Shown here: in pieces, positions 18,603 through 29,971 of the stretch
Layout: every line of letters begins with the position of its first letter
Position numbering within the stretch: position 1 is the first letter of the stretch
Source: Pusillimonas sp.
GTDB taxonomy: Bacteria > Pseudomonadota > Gammaproteobacteria > Burkholderiales > Burkholderiaceae_B
Reading direction: 5' to 3'
DNA length: 64,000 nucleotides
Assembly: GCF_029263785.1 (NCBI RefSeq)
Contig: NZ_JAJUFE010000001.1
Span: forward strand, 62,001-126,000
The notes under the pieces: model-generated
Database searches by the model: none
What the model was told of the DNA's origin: nothing
Seen by the model: the letters and a program-made list of their open reading frames with translations, nothing else
Position numbers and translations under genes: made by a program

Positions 18603-20978
18603 ATGACAAGTATCACTGCACCTCTCGCGCCCGACACATCCGTCCAGGGCAAACCCGAACACATCATTGCGCTGTTGGCCGAAGAACTCGGCGTCAAACC
18701 TGTGCAGGTGGCGGCCGCCATCGAACTGCTGGACGGAGGAGCGACCGTTCCGTTCATTGCACGCTACCGTAAAGAGGCAACAGGCGGACTCGACGATACC
18801 GTCCTGCGCAATCTGGAAGTTCGCCTGATCTATGTGCGCGAACTCGAGGAACGGCGAGCAGCAATTCTTGAGTCGATAGAGCAGCAAGGCAAGCTGACCG
18901 AGACGCTGGCCAAAGAGATCCGTGCCGCGGACACCAAGCAACGTCTTGAAGACCTGTACGCTCCGTACAAGCCCAAACGCCGGACGCGAGCGCAAATAGC
19001 GCGCGAGGCGGGTCTGGAACCACTGGCCGATGCCATTTTAGCTGACGCTGACTGCGACCCGGCTGCACTGGCAAACACCTACCTCAACCCCGAAGCCTCG
19101 ATCAACGATGCCAAGGCAGCACTGGACGGTGCACGCGACATTCTTGCCGAGCGCTACGCTGAAGACGCCGATCTGCTGGCAGACCTTCGCGAGCACTTGT
19201 GGAATACCGGCAGGCTTTACTCCAAGGTCGTCGAGGGTAAAGAAGACGAGGGTGCCAATTTTCGGGATTGGTTCGATTTCAATGAAACTTTGCGAACCCT
19301 GCCCTCACACCGCATCCTTGCCTTGCTTCGTGGCCGCCAGCAGGGCGTGCTGGATCTGCGCCTGGGCCTGGAAGCAGAGCTTGAAACGCAAATTCCTCAT
19401 CCCTGCGTCGCACGCATTGCACAGCGGTTGGGATTGGATGTGAGTTTTTCTTTGGATGCCTCTGCTCGCCAACGATGGCTGGCAGAGGTGTGCCGCTGGA
19501 CGTGGCGCGTCAAGCTGCTTACCGCCTTCGAAACAGAACTGATCGGACGATTGCGCGAGAATGCAGAAGCAGAGGCCATTCGAGTATTTGCCGCCAACCT
19601 GAAAGACCTCCTGCTAGCCGCGCCAGCAGGCCCCAAAACAGTGATGGGCCTGGACCCTGGCATACGTACCGGAGTCAAAGTCGCCGTCATCGATCCCACC
19701 GGAAAACTGCTGGATACCGCTACGATTTATCCGTTTGAGCCCCGCCGCGACCGCGAAGGATCCATACGTGCGCTGGCTGCTCTTGCCACCAAGCATAAGG
19801 TGGAGCTTGTCGCCATTGGTAACGGAACCGCCTCCCGAGAAACCGAGAAGCTCGTGGCGGATCTGCAGCAAGCCATTCCGCAACTTGGTCTCACCAAGGT
19901 CGTTGTTTCCGAGGCCGGCGCTTCCGTGTATTCGGCATCCGAGCTGGCAGCGCAAGAGTTCCCCGATCTGGATGTCAGCCTGCGCGGTGCAGTATCCATA
20001 GCCCGCCGCCTGCAGGATCCCCTGGCTGAGCTCGTCAAGATCGAGCCAAAAGCCATCGGAGTCGGCCAATACCAGCACGATGTCAATCAGCGCGAACTGG
20101 CGCGATCACTGGATGCGGTAATCGAGGACTGCGTCAACGCCGTCGGCGTGGACGTCAACACTGCTTCGGCCGCCCTGCTCAGTCGCGTGTCGGGCCTGAA
20201 TGCGTCGTTGGCGCGCAATATCGTCGCCTGGCGTGACGAAAACGGCGCGTTCGCCAACCGCAAGATGCTGATGAAGGTGTCTCGCTTTGGAGAGAAGTCG
20301 TTCGAACAGGCGGCCGGCTTCCTGCGTATCGCCAACGGAGACAACCCACTTGACGCCTCGGCCGTCCACCCGGAAGCCTACCCGGTAGTTGAACGTATCC
20401 TCAAGAGGATCGACGCCGATGTGCGTCAGGTCATGGGCAAGCAGGACGCTCTCAAGGGCGTCTCGCCCTCCGAGTTCACGGATGAGCGATTCGGGCTGCC
20501 GACAGTGCGCGACATTTTCGCCGAGCTGGAGAAGCCGGGGCGTGACCCTCGACCGGAATTCCGGACAGTACAGTTCAAAGAAGGAGTCAACACCCTGAAT
20601 GACCTGCATGAGGGTATGATTCTTGAAGGCGTAGTCACGAATGTTGCCAATTTTGGTGCCTTCGTTGACATCGGTGTTCACCAGGACGGCTTGGTCCATA
20701 TCTCGGCCCTGGCTGACCGCTTCGTGAAAGACCCGCGCGACGTCGTGCGAGTGGGCCAAACGGTCAAGGTCAAGGTTGTAGAGGTTGATATCGCGCGTAA
20801 GCGGGTTGGCCTGACCATGCGCCTCGATGACAATGCACCGCCTGCCGCGCGCAGAAGCAGTGATCGCCCGGAAGGCCGCCCAGACCGCTCGCGGGGCGAC
20901 AAGCAGCGCCAGGGCGGACGCGATTCAGGTCAAGGGATGGGCGCCATGGCAGCCGCGTTTGCCAAGTTAAAGCGATAG
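18603..20978 (+). CDS. tex: RNA-binding transcription accessory protein Tex
   Basis: Tex binds RNA/ssDNA and influences transcription; it was first described in Bordetella pertussis as affecting toxin expression. The ATG at 18603 gives 791 residues; an in-frame ATG at 18570 is possible. Domains in order: helical Tex_N ([20 protein letters not shown], then [10 protein letters not shown]), a YqgF/RNase H-like fold ([19 protein letters not shown]), helix-hairpin-helix repeats ([20 protein letters not shown]), and a C-terminal S1 domain ([28 protein letters not shown]). The tail is basic and Gly/Arg-rich. It is probably co-transcribed with the small gene 11 bp downstream. Confidence 0.95.
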   Translation: MTSITAPLAPDTSVQGKPEHIIALLAEELGVKPVQVAAAIELLDGGATVPFIARYRKEATGGLDDTVLRNLEVRLIYVRELEERRAAILESIEQQGKLTETLAKEIRAADTKQRLEDLYAPYKPKRRTRAQIAREAGLEPLADAILADADCDPAALANTYLNPEASINDAKAALDGARDILAERYAEDADLLADLREHLWNTGRLYSKVVEGKEDEGANFRDWFDFNETLRTLPSHRILALLRGRQQGVLDLRLGLEAELETQIPHPCVARIAQRLGLDVSFSLDASARQRWLAEVCRWTWRVKLLTAFETELIGRLRENAEAEAIRVFAANLKDLLLAAPAGPKTVMGLDPGIRTGVKVAVIDPTGKLLDTATIYPFEPRRDREGSIRALAALATKHKVELVAIGNGTASRETEKLVADLQQAIPQLGLTKVVVSEAGASVYSASELAAQEFPDLDVSLRGAVSIARRLQDPLAELVKIEPKAIGVGQYQHDVNQRELARSLDAVIEDCVNAVGVDVNTASAALLSRVSGLNASLARNIVAWRDENGAFANRKMLMKVSRFGEKSFEQAAGFLRIANGDNPLDASAVHPEAYPVVERILKRIDADVRQVMGKQDALKGVSPSEFTDERFGLPTVRDIFAELEKPGRDPRPEFRTVQFKEGVNTLNDLHEGMILEGVVTNVANFGAFVDIGVHQDGLVHISALADRFVKDPRDVVRVGQTVKVKVVEVDIARKRVGLTMRLDDNAPPAARRSSDRPEGRPDRSRGDKQRQGGRDSGQGMGAMAAAFAKLKR

Positions 20979-20989
20979 GAGCAACGCAG

Positions 20990-21505
20990 ATGAACGACGA
21001 TGTCCGGCAGAAGCTCGCTTCGCTTATCGACCTGCTCAGCTGTCACTATCTCGATTCGCACGAAGTCGAGGCTATCGTCTCGTTGTGCATGCAGACGCGC
21101 AACGAGCCAGCCCGGACACTTGCAAAAAACTACGGCGAAGACGCAGCACAGGTTGCACGATACGATCCGGACGGCGTCACGGCATTCGTTATCTTTACCG
21201 AACTCGAAGACTATTTCGCAGTGTCAGACACCGTGGATGAACTGCACGAGCAGATCATCGATTCATTCGATGCTCCAACCTTGCCTGAATATCCATACGA
21301 CGACAACAAGTTCGAAACTGTCGTGGATTACTTTGAGTGGCTCGACACGCAGCTGCTGGCACATCACCCCAAGTACTGCCTGATCGAGTTCGGACAAAGC
21401 TACACGCACGACTTCCAGACCATTCTGGTCCTGCGTGATACGGTGGACCAGATCCTGGCCCTGTGCAAGGACCTGGGCATCTGGGCCGAACGCTGCTCGG
21501 CCTGA
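20990..21505 (+). CDS. Acidic protein of unknown function
   Basis: I do not recognise this 171-residue protein with confidence; it has some resemblance to DUF6630-type proteins. It has a clear Shine-Dalgarno (ATAGGAG) and follows tex by 11 bp, so it is probably expressed with it. It is strongly acidic, with no signal peptide or membrane segment. Features include LIDLLSCHYLDSHEVEAIVS, FVIFTELEDYFAVSDTVDEL, FDAPTLPEYPYDDNKFETVV and CLIEFGQSYTHDFQTILVLR. The pattern suggests a small alpha/beta protein or a partner of another protein. It is convergent with trpS, 7 bp between stops, with no strong terminator. Confidence 0.8.
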   Translation: MNDDVRQKLASLIDLLSCHYLDSHEVEAIVSLCMQTRNEPARTLAKNYGEDAAQVARYDPDGVTAFVIFTELEDYFAVSDTVDELHEQIIDSFDAPTLPEYPYDDNKFETVVDYFEWLDTQLLAHHPKYCLIEFGQSYTHDFQTILVLRDTVDQILALCKDLGIWAERCSA

Positions 21506-21512
21506 AAGCCGT

Positions 21513-22835
21513 TTACACGTTTTGAAGGGCGGAGCGCAGCTTTGGCACGTCCGTTTCACTTAGCCGTGCCACCAGAACATCGTCGATCCTGAGTTCTACC
21601 GTTTTTCCGTCGCCGTGCAACGCGGCGTCGGGCAGCCCTTGCTGCAAACGCTTGATCAGCATTCCGGCAGTCTTGGGGTCATCGAACGATTCGGACAGGA
21701 ACACGTCACTTCCATCAGTATCCTGCAGGCGGAAGCGGAAGCGCCCGTCGTCATCGCGGAAGCTTACAAACCGAGCTTTCTTTTCAACTTGTTTTGATGG
21801 ACCCGCAGACATCGCGACAGCCTTGGGACTGCGCAAACCTACGGCCTCCCGAAGGCGTTCCATCAAGGGCGCCGCCAGCTTACGCGCCTTGACTGCGCCA
21901 GCCTGGAGTATGTCCTCGATGCGTTCCGGATTGGCCATGAGCTCGTCGTAACGAGCACGCATGGGACCGACCTCTTCTTCGATCAGATCGAACAGCTGCT
22001 GTTTTGCTTCACCCCAGCCAAGTCCTTGTTCAAGCGCTTGGCGAAACTGCGCACTTTGCTCGGGTGTCGCAAAGGCACGGTACAAAGTGTACAGGTGGGA
22101 CCCTTCTGCATCCTTGGGTTCACCGGGCTGGCGCGAGTCGGTCACGATGCGCATCACTGCGGCGCGCGTTGCCCTGGCGCCACCGTCGAATAAAGGGATG
22201 GTGTTGTCATAGCTCTTGGACATCTTGCGCCCGTCCAGGCCGGGCAGTGTCGCCACATCGTCATCGATCTGAACTTCCGGCAACACAAAAAAATCGTGAC
22301 CTTTTCCATAAAGATGGTTGAAACGCTGGGCAATGTCGCGCGCCATTTCCAGATGCTGGATCTGGTCCCTGCCTACCGGCACCTTATGCGCGTTGAACAT
22401 CAAAATGTCGGCCGCCATCAGAACAGGATATGAAAACAGGCCCATGGTGACACCGTCATCCGGATCCACACCCTTTGCAGTATTCTGATCGACCGAGGCC
22501 TTATAGGCGTGAGCACGGTTCATCAGGCCTTTGGCGGTGACACAACTGAGCATCCAGCAAAGCTCGGGGATCTCGGGCACATCGGACTGTCGATAGAACG
22601 TGACCTTCTCTGGATCCAGCCCGGCCGCCAGCCAGGTCGCAGCTATCTCAAGCCGCGAACGCGCCACTCGTTGCGGGTCGTCACATTTGATCAGGGCGTG
22701 ATAATCGGCCATGAAATAAAAAGCATCCACGTCCGCTTGGCGGCTGGCTTCTATCGAGGGGCGGATTGCACCGGCGTAGTTGCCCAAATGCGGTGTACCG
22801 GTGGTAGTAATGCCGGTCAATACACGAGTAGTCAT
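21513..22835 (-). CDS. trpS: Tryptophan--tRNA ligase
   Basis: Class I aminoacyl-tRNA synthetase charging tRNA-Trp. The 440 residues include the HIGH-type motif [13 protein letters not shown] near the N-terminus, the Trp-specific region [20 protein letters not shown], and the KMSKS loop [11 protein letters not shown]. It is about 100 residues longer than the E. coli enzyme because of a C-terminal extension after LREAVGL ([20 protein letters not shown], then a Leu-rich end). Such longer forms are known in Betaproteobacteria. The ATG is at 22835; zapE lies 21 bp upstream on the same strand, so the two may share a transcript. Confidence 0.96.
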   Translation of the reverse strand: MTTRVLTGITTTGTPHLGNYAGAIRPSIEASRQADVDAFYFMADYHALIKCDDPQRVARSRLEIAATWLAAGLDPEKVTFYRQSDVPEIPELCWMLSCVTAKGLMNRAHAYKASVDQNTAKGVDPDDGVTMGLFSYPVLMAADILMFNAHKVPVGRDQIQHLEMARDIAQRFNHLYGKGHDFFVLPEVQIDDDVATLPGLDGRKMSKSYDNTIPLFDGGARATRAAVMRIVTDSRQPGEPKDAEGSHLYTLYRAFATPEQSAQFRQALEQGLGWGEAKQQLFDLIEEEVGPMRARYDELMANPERIEDILQAGAVKARKLAAPLMERLREAVGLRSPKAVAMSAGPSKQVEKKARFVSFRDDDGRFRFRLQDTDGSDVFLSESFDDPKTAGMLIKRLQQGLPDAALHGDGKTVELRIDDVLVARLSETDVPKLRSALQNV

Positions 22836-22856
22836 AGTCGTTGAGCTGTCGAAGTT

Positions 22857-23948
22857 TTATAAATCGGCCGTTTCCCGGCGCTCGGATTCAAGATATTCGC
22901 GGGATTGCATCTCGATGATGCGTGATACCGTCCGATGAAACTCATTGGACATGGGGCCGTCAGTATAAAGTTCATCGGCAGGACATTCCGCCGACATCAC
23001 CAATTTGACCTTGTGATCGTAAAAAACGTCGATCAGCCAGGTAAACCGCCTTGCAGCCGACGCATCGCGTGCTTGCATCCGGGGCACATCGGACAAGATC
23101 ACCGCCTGGAAGCGACTGGCAAGGTTGAGGTAGTCGTTCTGCGAACGGGGCCCTGCACACAAGGTCGCAAAATCAAACCACACCACCGTGCCGCTGAGTG
23201 CGACCGCCTTCAGTTCACGGTTCTCGACGGTCAGCACAGGCTTTAATGCGGCAGTGTCAGACAAGCGTTCGAACACCTCTCGAAGCTGCTGGTCTGTGTC
23301 CTCGCGGATGGGAGTCAGATAAAGAGGAACCTGTTCCAAAGTGCGGCGTCGATAATCGACTCCGGTGTCGACGTTGAGCACGTCGAGCCTGTCATAGATC
23401 AGCTTGATCGCAGGCAGGATCCGATCGCGATGCAGACCATCCGGGTAAAGATCGGACGGTTCGTAATTGGACGTCATGACAAACGATGTGCCCTGCTCGA
23501 AAAGCTTCAGCAAGAGCTTGTGCAGGATCATGGCATCGGCCACGTCAGAAACGTGGAACTCGTCAAAGCATATCAATCGATAACGCTTGGCGATGCGGCG
23601 CGCCACTTCGTCCAGCGGATCAGCCTGCCCGCTGACCTCGCCAAGCTCGCGATGCACACCTCGCATGAACTCGTGAAAATGCAAGCGAGCCTTGCGCTTA
23701 AGAGGGACGGTCTGGAAAAAGGCGTCCATCAGAAAACTCTTTCCGCGCCCTACTCCGCCCCACATATAAATACCGCGAGGAATGTCCGGTCGCTTGAAGA
23801 GCTTGCGCAAGGGAGACGACCGGGCCTGCTTATATAGCACCCAGTCATCGTAAAACGCCTGCAAGCGCTCGATCGCCGCCAACTGCGCCTCATCAGGCTG
23901 ATAGCCGCGCTCTTGCAGTGCCTGATGATAATACTCACGAACATTCAT
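22857..23948 (-). CDS. zapE: Cell division protein ZapE (AFG1-like ATPase)
   Basis: ZapE is an AAA-type ATPase that associates with the divisome and FtsZ under stress; mitochondrial AFG1 is its homologue. From the ATG at 23948 it has 363 residues. Visible motifs: MNVREYYHQALQERGYQPDE, KRPDIPRGIYMWGGVGRGKS (P-loop), FLMDAFF, RLICFDEFHVSDVADAMILH (Walker B), TSNYEPSDLYPDGLHRDRIL and the C-terminal ASAARRFTWLIDVFYDHKVK, LVMSAECPADELY. It lies downstream of lpdA on the same strand, separated by a terminator-like hairpin. Confidence 0.94.
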   Translation of the reverse strand: MNVREYYHQALQERGYQPDEAQLAAIERLQAFYDDWVLYKQARSSPLRKLFKRPDIPRGIYMWGGVGRGKSFLMDAFFQTVPLKRKARLHFHEFMRGVHRELGEVSGQADPLDEVARRIAKRYRLICFDEFHVSDVADAMILHKLLLKLFEQGTSFVMTSNYEPSDLYPDGLHRDRILPAIKLIYDRLDVLNVDTGVDYRRRTLEQVPLYLTPIREDTDQQLREVFERLSDTAALKPVLTVENRELKAVALSGTVVWFDFATLCAGPRSQNDYLNLASRFQAVILSDVPRMQARDASAARRFTWLIDVFYDHKVKLVMSAECPADELYTDGPMSNEFHRTVSRIIEMQSREYLESERRETADL

Positions 23949-23973
23949 TGAACATCGGACCTCTAGGAAGGAA

Positions 23974-23996
23974 AAAGGGGGCGGCATGCCCCCTTT
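23974..23996 (-). terminator. Terminator-like hairpin after lpdA
   Basis: AAAGGGGGC-loop-GCCCCCTTT is a 9-bp perfect stem with a 5-base loop, 26 bp after the lpdA stop and upstream of zapE. On the minus strand the 3' arm runs into TTTTT then CC, so the U-tract is short. It probably separates sucA-odhB-lpdA from zapE-trpS. Confidence 0.6.
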
Positions 23997-24022
23997 GTTC
24001 TGCTACTGTCTGCGATCGCGGA

Positions 24023-25450
24023 TCAGAAATTAAGCGTACGCTTGTCTACTGCCAAAGCAGCTTCCTTCATGGCCTCGGACAGTGTGGGGTGGGCATGGCA
24101 GATACGGGCGATGTCCTCGGCTGCACCACGGAATTCCATGATGGTAACCGCTTCAGCAATGAGCTCGGACGCCATCGGACCCACAATGTGGACGCCCAGC
24201 ACTTCGTCGGTCTTGGCGTCTGCCAGAACCTTCACGAAACCCGTTGTATCACCCAGGGCACGCGCGCGACCGTTGGCCATGAACGGGAAGCTTCCCGCTT
24301 TGTAGGCGACTCCGGCGGTTTTGAGCTGCTGTTCGTTGCGACCTACCCAGGCGATTTCGGGCGAGGTATACAGCACGTTGGGAATTACGGCGTAGTTGAC
24401 GTGACCGTGTTGACCGGCGATGGTCTCGGCAACGGCCACGCCCTCTTCCTCGGCCTTGTGAGCCAGCATCGGACCGCGTACGACGTCGCCCACTGCCCAG
24501 ACGTTAGGGAGGTTGGTACGGCAGTCGTCATCAACAACAATGAACCCGCGCTCGTCCAGCTTGAGTCCAACGGTTTCAACGCCCAGACCTTCGGTATGAG
24601 GCACCCGGCCGATCGATACGATAAGGTTGTCGACCACCAGTGACTGCTCGGCACCGGAGGCATCGGTGTAGGGAACGGTCACGGACTTAGCTGTAGTCTT
24701 GACCTCGCCAATCTTGACACCGCACTGGATGTTCAGACCCTGTTTGGTAAACGCCTTTTGAGCTTCTTTGGCAACCTGCTGATCGGCAACCGCCAGGAAC
24801 TCGGGCATGGCTTCGAGAATCGTGACCTCGGCGCCCAGGCGACGCCACACGCTGCCGAGCTCGAGGCCGATTACACCCGCACCGATGACACCCAGTTTTT
24901 TGGGAACACCGGGCAGTCGCAACGCACCGTCGTTGGAAAGGATTTTTTTCTCGTCAAAAGGCAGACCGGGAAGTTCGCGAGGCGAAGACCCGGTGGCGAT
25001 GATGACGTGTTTGGCGACCAGATCCTCGTCGGACTGACCGGAAACCTTGATGGACCAGCCACCGTCAACCTGGGCGCCGAACGAACCCTTGCCATGGAAG
25101 AACGTAACCTTGTTCTTCTTGAACAGGTAAAGGATTCCTTCGTTGTTCTGCTTGACGACGGTATCCTTGCGACCGATGAGGGTGTCAAGCTTGAGGCTGA
25201 GACCCTTGACCTCGATACCATGCTCGGCAAAGTGTTTGCCGGCCTGTTCGTAATGCTCGGAAGATTGCAGCAGAGCTTTGGACGGGATGCAGCCCACGTT
25301 GGTGCAGGTGCCTCCCGGAGCGGGTTTGCCGTCGCTGGTAGACCAGGCGTCGATGCAGGCCACCGACATGCCAAGTTGCGCGGCGCGAATGGCGGCAATA
25401 TAGCCTCCGGGGCCGGCCCCGATTACCACTACGTCAAATTGTTTAGCCAT
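24023..25450 (-). CDS. lpdA: Dihydrolipoyl dehydrogenase (E3)
   Basis: E3 reoxidises the dihydrolipoyl group of the 2-oxoglutarate dehydrogenase complex with FAD and NAD+. The 475 residues show the FAD dinucleotide motif [19 protein letters not shown] near residue 10, the redox disulfide Cys49/Cys54 in [16 protein letters not shown], an NAD-binding [20 protein letters not shown], and the C-terminal active-site His-Glu in [16 protein letters not shown]. Its place after sucA and odhB marks it as the OGDH E3; it may also serve other lipoyl complexes. A 116-bp gap with an inverted repeat separates it from odhB. Confidence 0.97.
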   Translation of the reverse strand: MAKQFDVVVIGAGPGGYIAAIRAAQLGMSVACIDAWSTSDGKPAPGGTCTNVGCIPSKALLQSSEHYEQAGKHFAEHGIEVKGLSLKLDTLIGRKDTVVKQNNEGILYLFKKNKVTFFHGKGSFGAQVDGGWSIKVSGQSDEDLVAKHVIIATGSSPRELPGLPFDEKKILSNDGALRLPGVPKKLGVIGAGVIGLELGSVWRRLGAEVTILEAMPEFLAVADQQVAKEAQKAFTKQGLNIQCGVKIGEVKTTAKSVTVPYTDASGAEQSLVVDNLIVSIGRVPHTEGLGVETVGLKLDERGFIVVDDDCRTNLPNVWAVGDVVRGPMLAHKAEEEGVAVAETIAGQHGHVNYAVIPNVLYTSPEIAWVGRNEQQLKTAGVAYKAGSFPFMANGRARALGDTTGFVKVLADAKTDEVLGVHIVGPMASELIAEAVTIMEFRGAAEDIARICHAHPTLSEAMKEAALAVDKRTLNF

Positions 25451-25479
25451 CTTGTGTACTCGGAATTAGAGGAAGCGAT

Positions 25480-25546
25480 TGTCCGGCTCCGCCCCGGCCG
25501 ACGCCACGCATAGCGAGGCGCGAACGGCATGCGGCTGGGCCGGACA
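25480..25546. repeat. Inverted repeat between odhB and lpdA
   Basis: TGTCCGGC (25480-25487) is repeated in inverse as GCCGGACA (25539-25546), enclosing a GC-rich 51-base loop. On the transcript it would form a hairpin inside the operon, before the lpdA ribosome site. It might set relative lpdA level or protect mRNA; this is inferred. Confidence 0.45.
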
Positions 25547-25566
25547 TGTTCAAGGACGAGCAGGAA

Positions 25567-26787
25567 TCAGACGTCCAGCAACAGGCGCTGCGGATCTTCC
25601 AGCGCTTCTTTCATGGCGACCAGAGACAACACGGCCTCGCGACCGTCGATGATGCGGTGATCGTAAGACAGGGCCAGGTAGTTCATCGGACGAATGACGA
25701 TCTGGCCGTTCTCGACCACAGGACGCTCTTTGGTGGCATGGATGCCCAAAATAGCGGACTGCGGAGGATTGATGATGGGCGTGGACAGCATTGAACCAAA
25801 CACGCCGCCATTCGAAATGGAGAACGTACCGCCGGTAAGCTCTTCGAGTGTCAGCTTGCCGTCGCGGGCGCGAGCGCCAAAATCGGCGATCTGCTTCTCG
25901 ATTTCGGCAATCGAAAGCTGGTCTGCGTTGCGCAAGATGGGCACAACCAGTCCGCGTGGACTGCCTACCGCAATGCCGATGTCGAAATAGCCGTGGTAGA
26001 TGATGTCCTTGCCATCAACTGAAGCATTGACAATGGGGTACTTCTTGAGGGCAGCGACGGCTGCCTTCACGAAGAACGAGGTAAAGCCCAGCTTGACGCC
26101 GTGCTCTTTCTCGAACTTGTCCTTGTAGCGGGCACGCAAATCGAGGATGCCCTGCATGTTGACTTCGTTGAAGGTGGTAAGAATTGCGTTTTCGGCCTGC
26201 GACTGAAGCAGGCGCTCGGCCACCCGAGCACGCAGGCGGCTCATGGGCACGCGCTGTTCCGGACGACCATCGAGCGACATGGTGGGCGCCACCGGAGCCG
26301 CAGCGGCTGCTTTCTTGGGTGCGCTGTCGGCTGCCAACGCATCACCCTTGGTGACGCGGCCGCCACGACCCGTGCCTTCAACGTTTGCAGGATCGATACC
26401 TTTCTCGGCCAGGATCTTGCCCGCAGCCGGCGAAGCGATCGCTGCAGCAGGAGCGGACGCGGCAGGCGCTGATGACGGTGCTGCGGCAGGAGCTTCGGCT
26501 GCCGGAGCCTCGGCAGGTGCAGCTGCGGGGGCAGCAGCAGCCTTGGCTTCGGTGTCGATACGAGCCAGGACTTCGCCTGATGCAACCGTACTGCCATCGG
26601 CCTTGACGATTTCGCTCAGGACGCCGGAAGCAGGCGCAGGCACTTCGAGCACCACCTTGTCGGTCTCGACCTCGATGAGGATCTCGTCTGCTTCAACGGC
26701 TTCGCCAGGCTGTTTTTTCCAGTTGAGCAGCGTTGCTTCGGAAATGGATTCTGAAAGCTGCGGTACGAGAACTTCTGTAATTGCCAT
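25567..26787 (-). CDS. odhB: Dihydrolipoyl succinyltransferase, E2 of 2-oxoglutarate dehydrogenase
   Basis: E2 transfers the succinyl group from E1 to CoA through its lipoyl arm. The 406 residues contain one N-terminal lipoyl domain, with the lipoylated Lys44 in [10 protein letters not shown], an Ala/Pro-rich flexible linker, a peripheral subunit-binding domain ([20 protein letters not shown]) and a C-terminal catalytic domain with [16 protein letters not shown] (catalytic His near 377). The motif [20 protein letters not shown] is typical of the succinyl enzyme. It follows sucA by 28 bp. Also called sucB. Confidence 0.97.
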   Translation of the reverse strand: MAITEVLVPQLSESISEATLLNWKKQPGEAVEADEILIEVETDKVVLEVPAPASGVLSEIVKADGSTVASGEVLARIDTEAKAAAAPAAAPAEAPAAEAPAAAPSSAPAASAPAAAIASPAAGKILAEKGIDPANVEGTGRGGRVTKGDALAADSAPKKAAAAAPVAPTMSLDGRPEQRVPMSRLRARVAERLLQSQAENAILTTFNEVNMQGILDLRARYKDKFEKEHGVKLGFTSFFVKAAVAALKKYPIVNASVDGKDIIYHGYFDIGIAVGSPRGLVVPILRNADQLSIAEIEKQIADFGARARDGKLTLEELTGGTFSISNGGVFGSMLSTPIINPPQSAILGIHATKERPVVENGQIVIRPMNYLALSYDHRIIDGREAVLSLVAMKEALEDPQRLLLDV

Positions 26788-26815
26788 GGTGTTTTTCCGT
26801 AAAGATGAGTGTTCG

Positions 26816-29686
26816 TTATTTGGTCAGCACGAAGCTTTTGAATTTGGGGGCCATGGCCTGCTCGAGCAGAGCACGCTGCTGCTCTTGGTGCTTGGCCAGA
26901 TAACCCACCGCCGGCGAGGCCGATGCACTGCGCCCCGCGTAGCCCAAACGCTGGCCTTCCACCATATTCTCGTACAGATGGTGTTGGATATAGAACCAGG
27001 GTCCTTGGTTTTGCGGTTCGTCCTGCACCCAGACGATCTCCTTGGCATTGCTGTATTTTTGCAGCTCGGCCTGAAACGCCTTGTGGGCAAACGGGTACAG
27101 CTGCTCGATACGCAGGATGGCGATGTCAGACCGGCCGGCTTCGGTGCGGGCGTGAACCAGGTCATAGTACACCTTGCCCGAGCAAACGAGCACGCGGTTT
27201 ACCGCTGCCGGATCGATGTTTGCGTCCTGCTCGCCGATGACAAGTTCGAACTGCCCGTCGGCCAGGTCGGTAAGAGGAGACGTGGCGTCCTTGTTTCGCA
27301 ATAGCGACTTGGGCGTAAAGATGACCAAGGGCTTGCGGAAGGGACGGATCATCTGGCGGCGCAGCACATGGAAAATCTGTGCGCCGTTGGTGGGCTGGAC
27401 AACCTGCATGTTGTTGTCAGCGCAAAGCTGCAGGAAACGCTCGATGCGGGCTGACGAGTGTTCGGGGCCTTGACCTTCGTAGCCATGGGGAAGCATGAGG
27501 GTCAGACCGCACTGGCGGCCCCACTTGGCTTCGCCCGACGAAATGAACTGGTCGATGACAACCTGTGCGCCATTGACGAAATCGCCGAACTGGGCTTCCC
27601 AGATGGTAAGCGTGTTGGGTTCGGCTGTAGCGTAACCATATTCAAACGCCAGGACCGCCTCTTCGGACAGTACCGAGTCGATAACGGTAAACGGCGCCTG
27701 CTTTTCGGACACATTCTGCAGGGGAATATAGGTACCGTCGTTCCAGCGGTCACGCTTCTGGTCGTGCAATACGGCATGTCGGTGCGTAAAGGTGCCGCGA
27801 CCGGAGTCTTGCCCGGTAATGCGCACGGCATAGCCCGACGCCACAAGAGTTGCGAACGCCAGATGTTCGCCCATACCCCAGTCGAGGCGAGCCTCGCCGC
27901 GGGCCATCTTGAGGCGGTCGTTCAGCAACTTGTTGACCAGCGGATGAACGGTAAAGCCTTCGGGGACCGTGGTGATTTTTTCGCCAATGCGGGTCAGCTC
28001 GGCCAGCGGCACACCAGTATTGGCCTCATCGGTCCATTTGGCGTTCAGGAACGGGGTCCAGTCGGTGGCGTATTTGCTCTTGTAATCGGTAAGCACCTGT
28101 TCGACAGTGCGCTTGCCTTCTTCCATGAGCTGACGATACGCCTTGACCATGTTGTCGGGCTCGTCCGGGCTCAGGACGCCCTGCGCCACCAGCTTTTCGG
28201 CGTACAGCTTGCGGGTACCCGGATGCTGACCGATGCGCTTGTACATCAGCGGCTGCGTCAGCGAGGGAGTGTCTTGTTCGTTATGGCCCAGTTTGCGGAA
28301 GCAAACGATATCAACCACGACGTCGTGCTTGAACTCGCGGCGATAATCAAGCGCCAGCTGCGTAACGTACACGACAGCTTCGGGATCGTCGCCGTTGACG
28401 TGGAACACCGGCGCTTCGATCATCTTGACCACGTCGGTACAGTACAGTGTCGAACGGGTGTCGCGCGGATCGGAGGTAGTGAAGCCGATCTGGTTGTTGA
28501 TGACGATGTGCACCGTTCCGCCGGTACCATAGCCGCGGGTTTGCGCAAGGTTGAGCGTTTCCATGACAACGCCTTGGCCTGCAAAGGCCGCGTCGCCGTG
28601 GACGAGCACAGGCAATACCTGGCTGCCATCGGTATCCTGGCGACGATCTTGACGCGCACGCACGCTGCCCTCAACCACCGGGTTGACGATTTCGAGGTGG
28701 GACGGGTTGAATGCCAGGGACAGATGAACGGGACCGCCGCGCGTGGAAAGGTCGCTGGAGAACCCGTTGTGATACTTGACGTCGCCATCGGTAAGCGCCT
28801 GGCTGTGCTTGCCTTCGAATTCGGCGAACAGATCACTGGGCATCTTGCCCATGATGTTGACGAGCATGTTGAGGCGACCGCGGTGCGCCATGCCTACAAC
28901 GATTTCCTGGACTCCGTTTTCGCCGGCATGGTTGACCAGTTCGTCCATCGAGACGATGAAGCTCTCGCCGCCTTCCAGCGAGAAGCGCTTCTGACCCACA
29001 TACTTGGTATGCAGGTAACGCTCGAGGCCTTCGGCATCGGTAAGTTGCTGCAATATGCGGGTTTTACGCTCGGCGGAAAACGCGGGTACTCCGACGGTGG
29101 ATTCGAGACGTTCCTGGATCCAGCGCTTGGCGGTAGGATCGGAAATATGCATGAACTCGGCACCGACAGTTCGACAATACGTATCGCGCAACGCCTTGAG
29201 CATGTCTCGCATGGTCATGGTGTCGGCTTTGGTGAAATACGTATTGGTGGCGGCGTAGACCTGGTCCAGATCGGCTTCGGTCAGGCCGTAGAAGGCCGGA
29301 TCGAGTTCGGGGATATTGGGGCGCTCTTGACGCTTCAGAGGGTCGAGTTCGGCAACCCGTACACCCAGAGTGCGGTAGGCGGCGATCAGCGACTGAACAG
29401 AGACCTGTTTGCCGGCAACAGCCAGATCAGGCTCTTGCACGCGAGCGACAAAAGCGTTGGCTTTGGCACGCTGGGCAAAAGACTCGATAATGGGGGCATG
29501 CGCTTGATCGCGCGTAGTTTCCTGGCCGTCAGTGGCAGGCTGGTGTTGAAGCTGATCGAAGTAGTTCCGCCATTTTTCGGAAACCGAACCGGGATTCTCC
29601 AGGTAAGATTCGTAGAGTTCCTCTACGTATGGGGCGTTGCTACCAAAAAGATAAGAGTTAGATAAAAGTTCTATTTCCGATGACAT
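26816..29686 (-). CDS. sucA: 2-oxoglutarate dehydrogenase E1 component
   Basis: E1 decarboxylates 2-oxoglutarate with thiamine diphosphate and succinylates E2. The 956 residues match the family. Seen: N-terminal [20 protein letters not shown] and [13 protein letters not shown] (E2-binding segment), [19 protein letters not shown], the ThDP-binding [20 protein letters not shown] and [16 protein letters not shown], the E1 second half starting [40 protein letters not shown], and near the C-terminus [17 protein letters not shown]. The leader is structured (listed separately). First gene of sucA-odhB-lpdA, divergent from maeB. Also called odhA. Confidence 0.97.
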   Translation of the reverse strand: MSSEIELLSNSYLFGSNAPYVEELYESYLENPGSVSEKWRNYFDQLQHQPATDGQETTRDQAHAPIIESFAQRAKANAFVARVQEPDLAVAGKQVSVQSLIAAYRTLGVRVAELDPLKRQERPNIPELDPAFYGLTEADLDQVYAATNTYFTKADTMTMRDMLKALRDTYCRTVGAEFMHISDPTAKRWIQERLESTVGVPAFSAERKTRILQQLTDAEGLERYLHTKYVGQKRFSLEGGESFIVSMDELVNHAGENGVQEIVVGMAHRGRLNMLVNIMGKMPSDLFAEFEGKHSQALTDGDVKYHNGFSSDLSTRGGPVHLSLAFNPSHLEIVNPVVEGSVRARQDRRQDTDGSQVLPVLVHGDAAFAGQGVVMETLNLAQTRGYGTGGTVHIVINNQIGFTTSDPRDTRSTLYCTDVVKMIEAPVFHVNGDDPEAVVYVTQLALDYRREFKHDVVVDIVCFRKLGHNEQDTPSLTQPLMYKRIGQHPGTRKLYAEKLVAQGVLSPDEPDNMVKAYRQLMEEGKRTVEQVLTDYKSKYATDWTPFLNAKWTDEANTGVPLAELTRIGEKITTVPEGFTVHPLVNKLLNDRLKMARGEARLDWGMGEHLAFATLVASGYAVRITGQDSGRGTFTHRHAVLHDQKRDRWNDGTYIPLQNVSEKQAPFTVIDSVLSEEAVLAFEYGYATAEPNTLTIWEAQFGDFVNGAQVVIDQFISSGEAKWGRQCGLTLMLPHGYEGQGPEHSSARIERFLQLCADNNMQVVQPTNGAQIFHVLRRQMIRPFRKPLVIFTPKSLLRNKDATSPLTDLADGQFELVIGEQDANIDPAAVNRVLVCSGKVYYDLVHARTEAGRSDIAILRIEQLYPFAHKAFQAELQKYSNAKEIVWVQDEPQNQGPWFYIQHHLYENMVEGQRLGYAGRSASASPAVGYLAKHQEQQRALLEQAMAPKFKSFVLTK

Positions 29687-29760
29687 ATAAACGCTTCACC
29701 TATCCGAGTGTCTCACTCGTTATGATGCAGGACAACCTTCCGCGACACGGCCAGACCGAA
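29687..29760 (-). ncRNA. Candidate sucA RNA motif (structured 5' leader)
   Basis: Just upstream of sucA the minus strand forms a perfect hairpin CGAGTG-AGA-CACTCG (29719-29705), directly followed by GATAGGTG, the likely ribosome site, and then the ATG. A sucA RNA motif is known from sucA leaders in Burkholderiales, and position and host group fit. I match it by position and by the hairpin beside the Shine-Dalgarno, not by a covariance-model score, and the boundaries are approximate. Confidence 0.5.
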
Positions 29761-29971
29761 TAGCGGATAGCGGGGGCAGAAGGCAACGTGTACGACGCCT
29801 TGTGATCAGCCGTAGTACAAGTAGTATACCCACAAACCCTTATTGTGTGACGCGAAACACGGCGCAAAACCGCCCGTCACGCAAAAAAGCGTTGAAGATA
29901 ACTGACACTCTGCGAGTTGTATTGTCAGGCAGTACACTTACGCTTTGCTTAGAACAGGAGTCACCCCCACC

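Noticed and set aside
27458-29665. 735-codon plus-strand frame opposite sucA
   Set aside because: Shadow of sucA; no recognisable domain or ribosome site, and the composition mirrors the sense gene.
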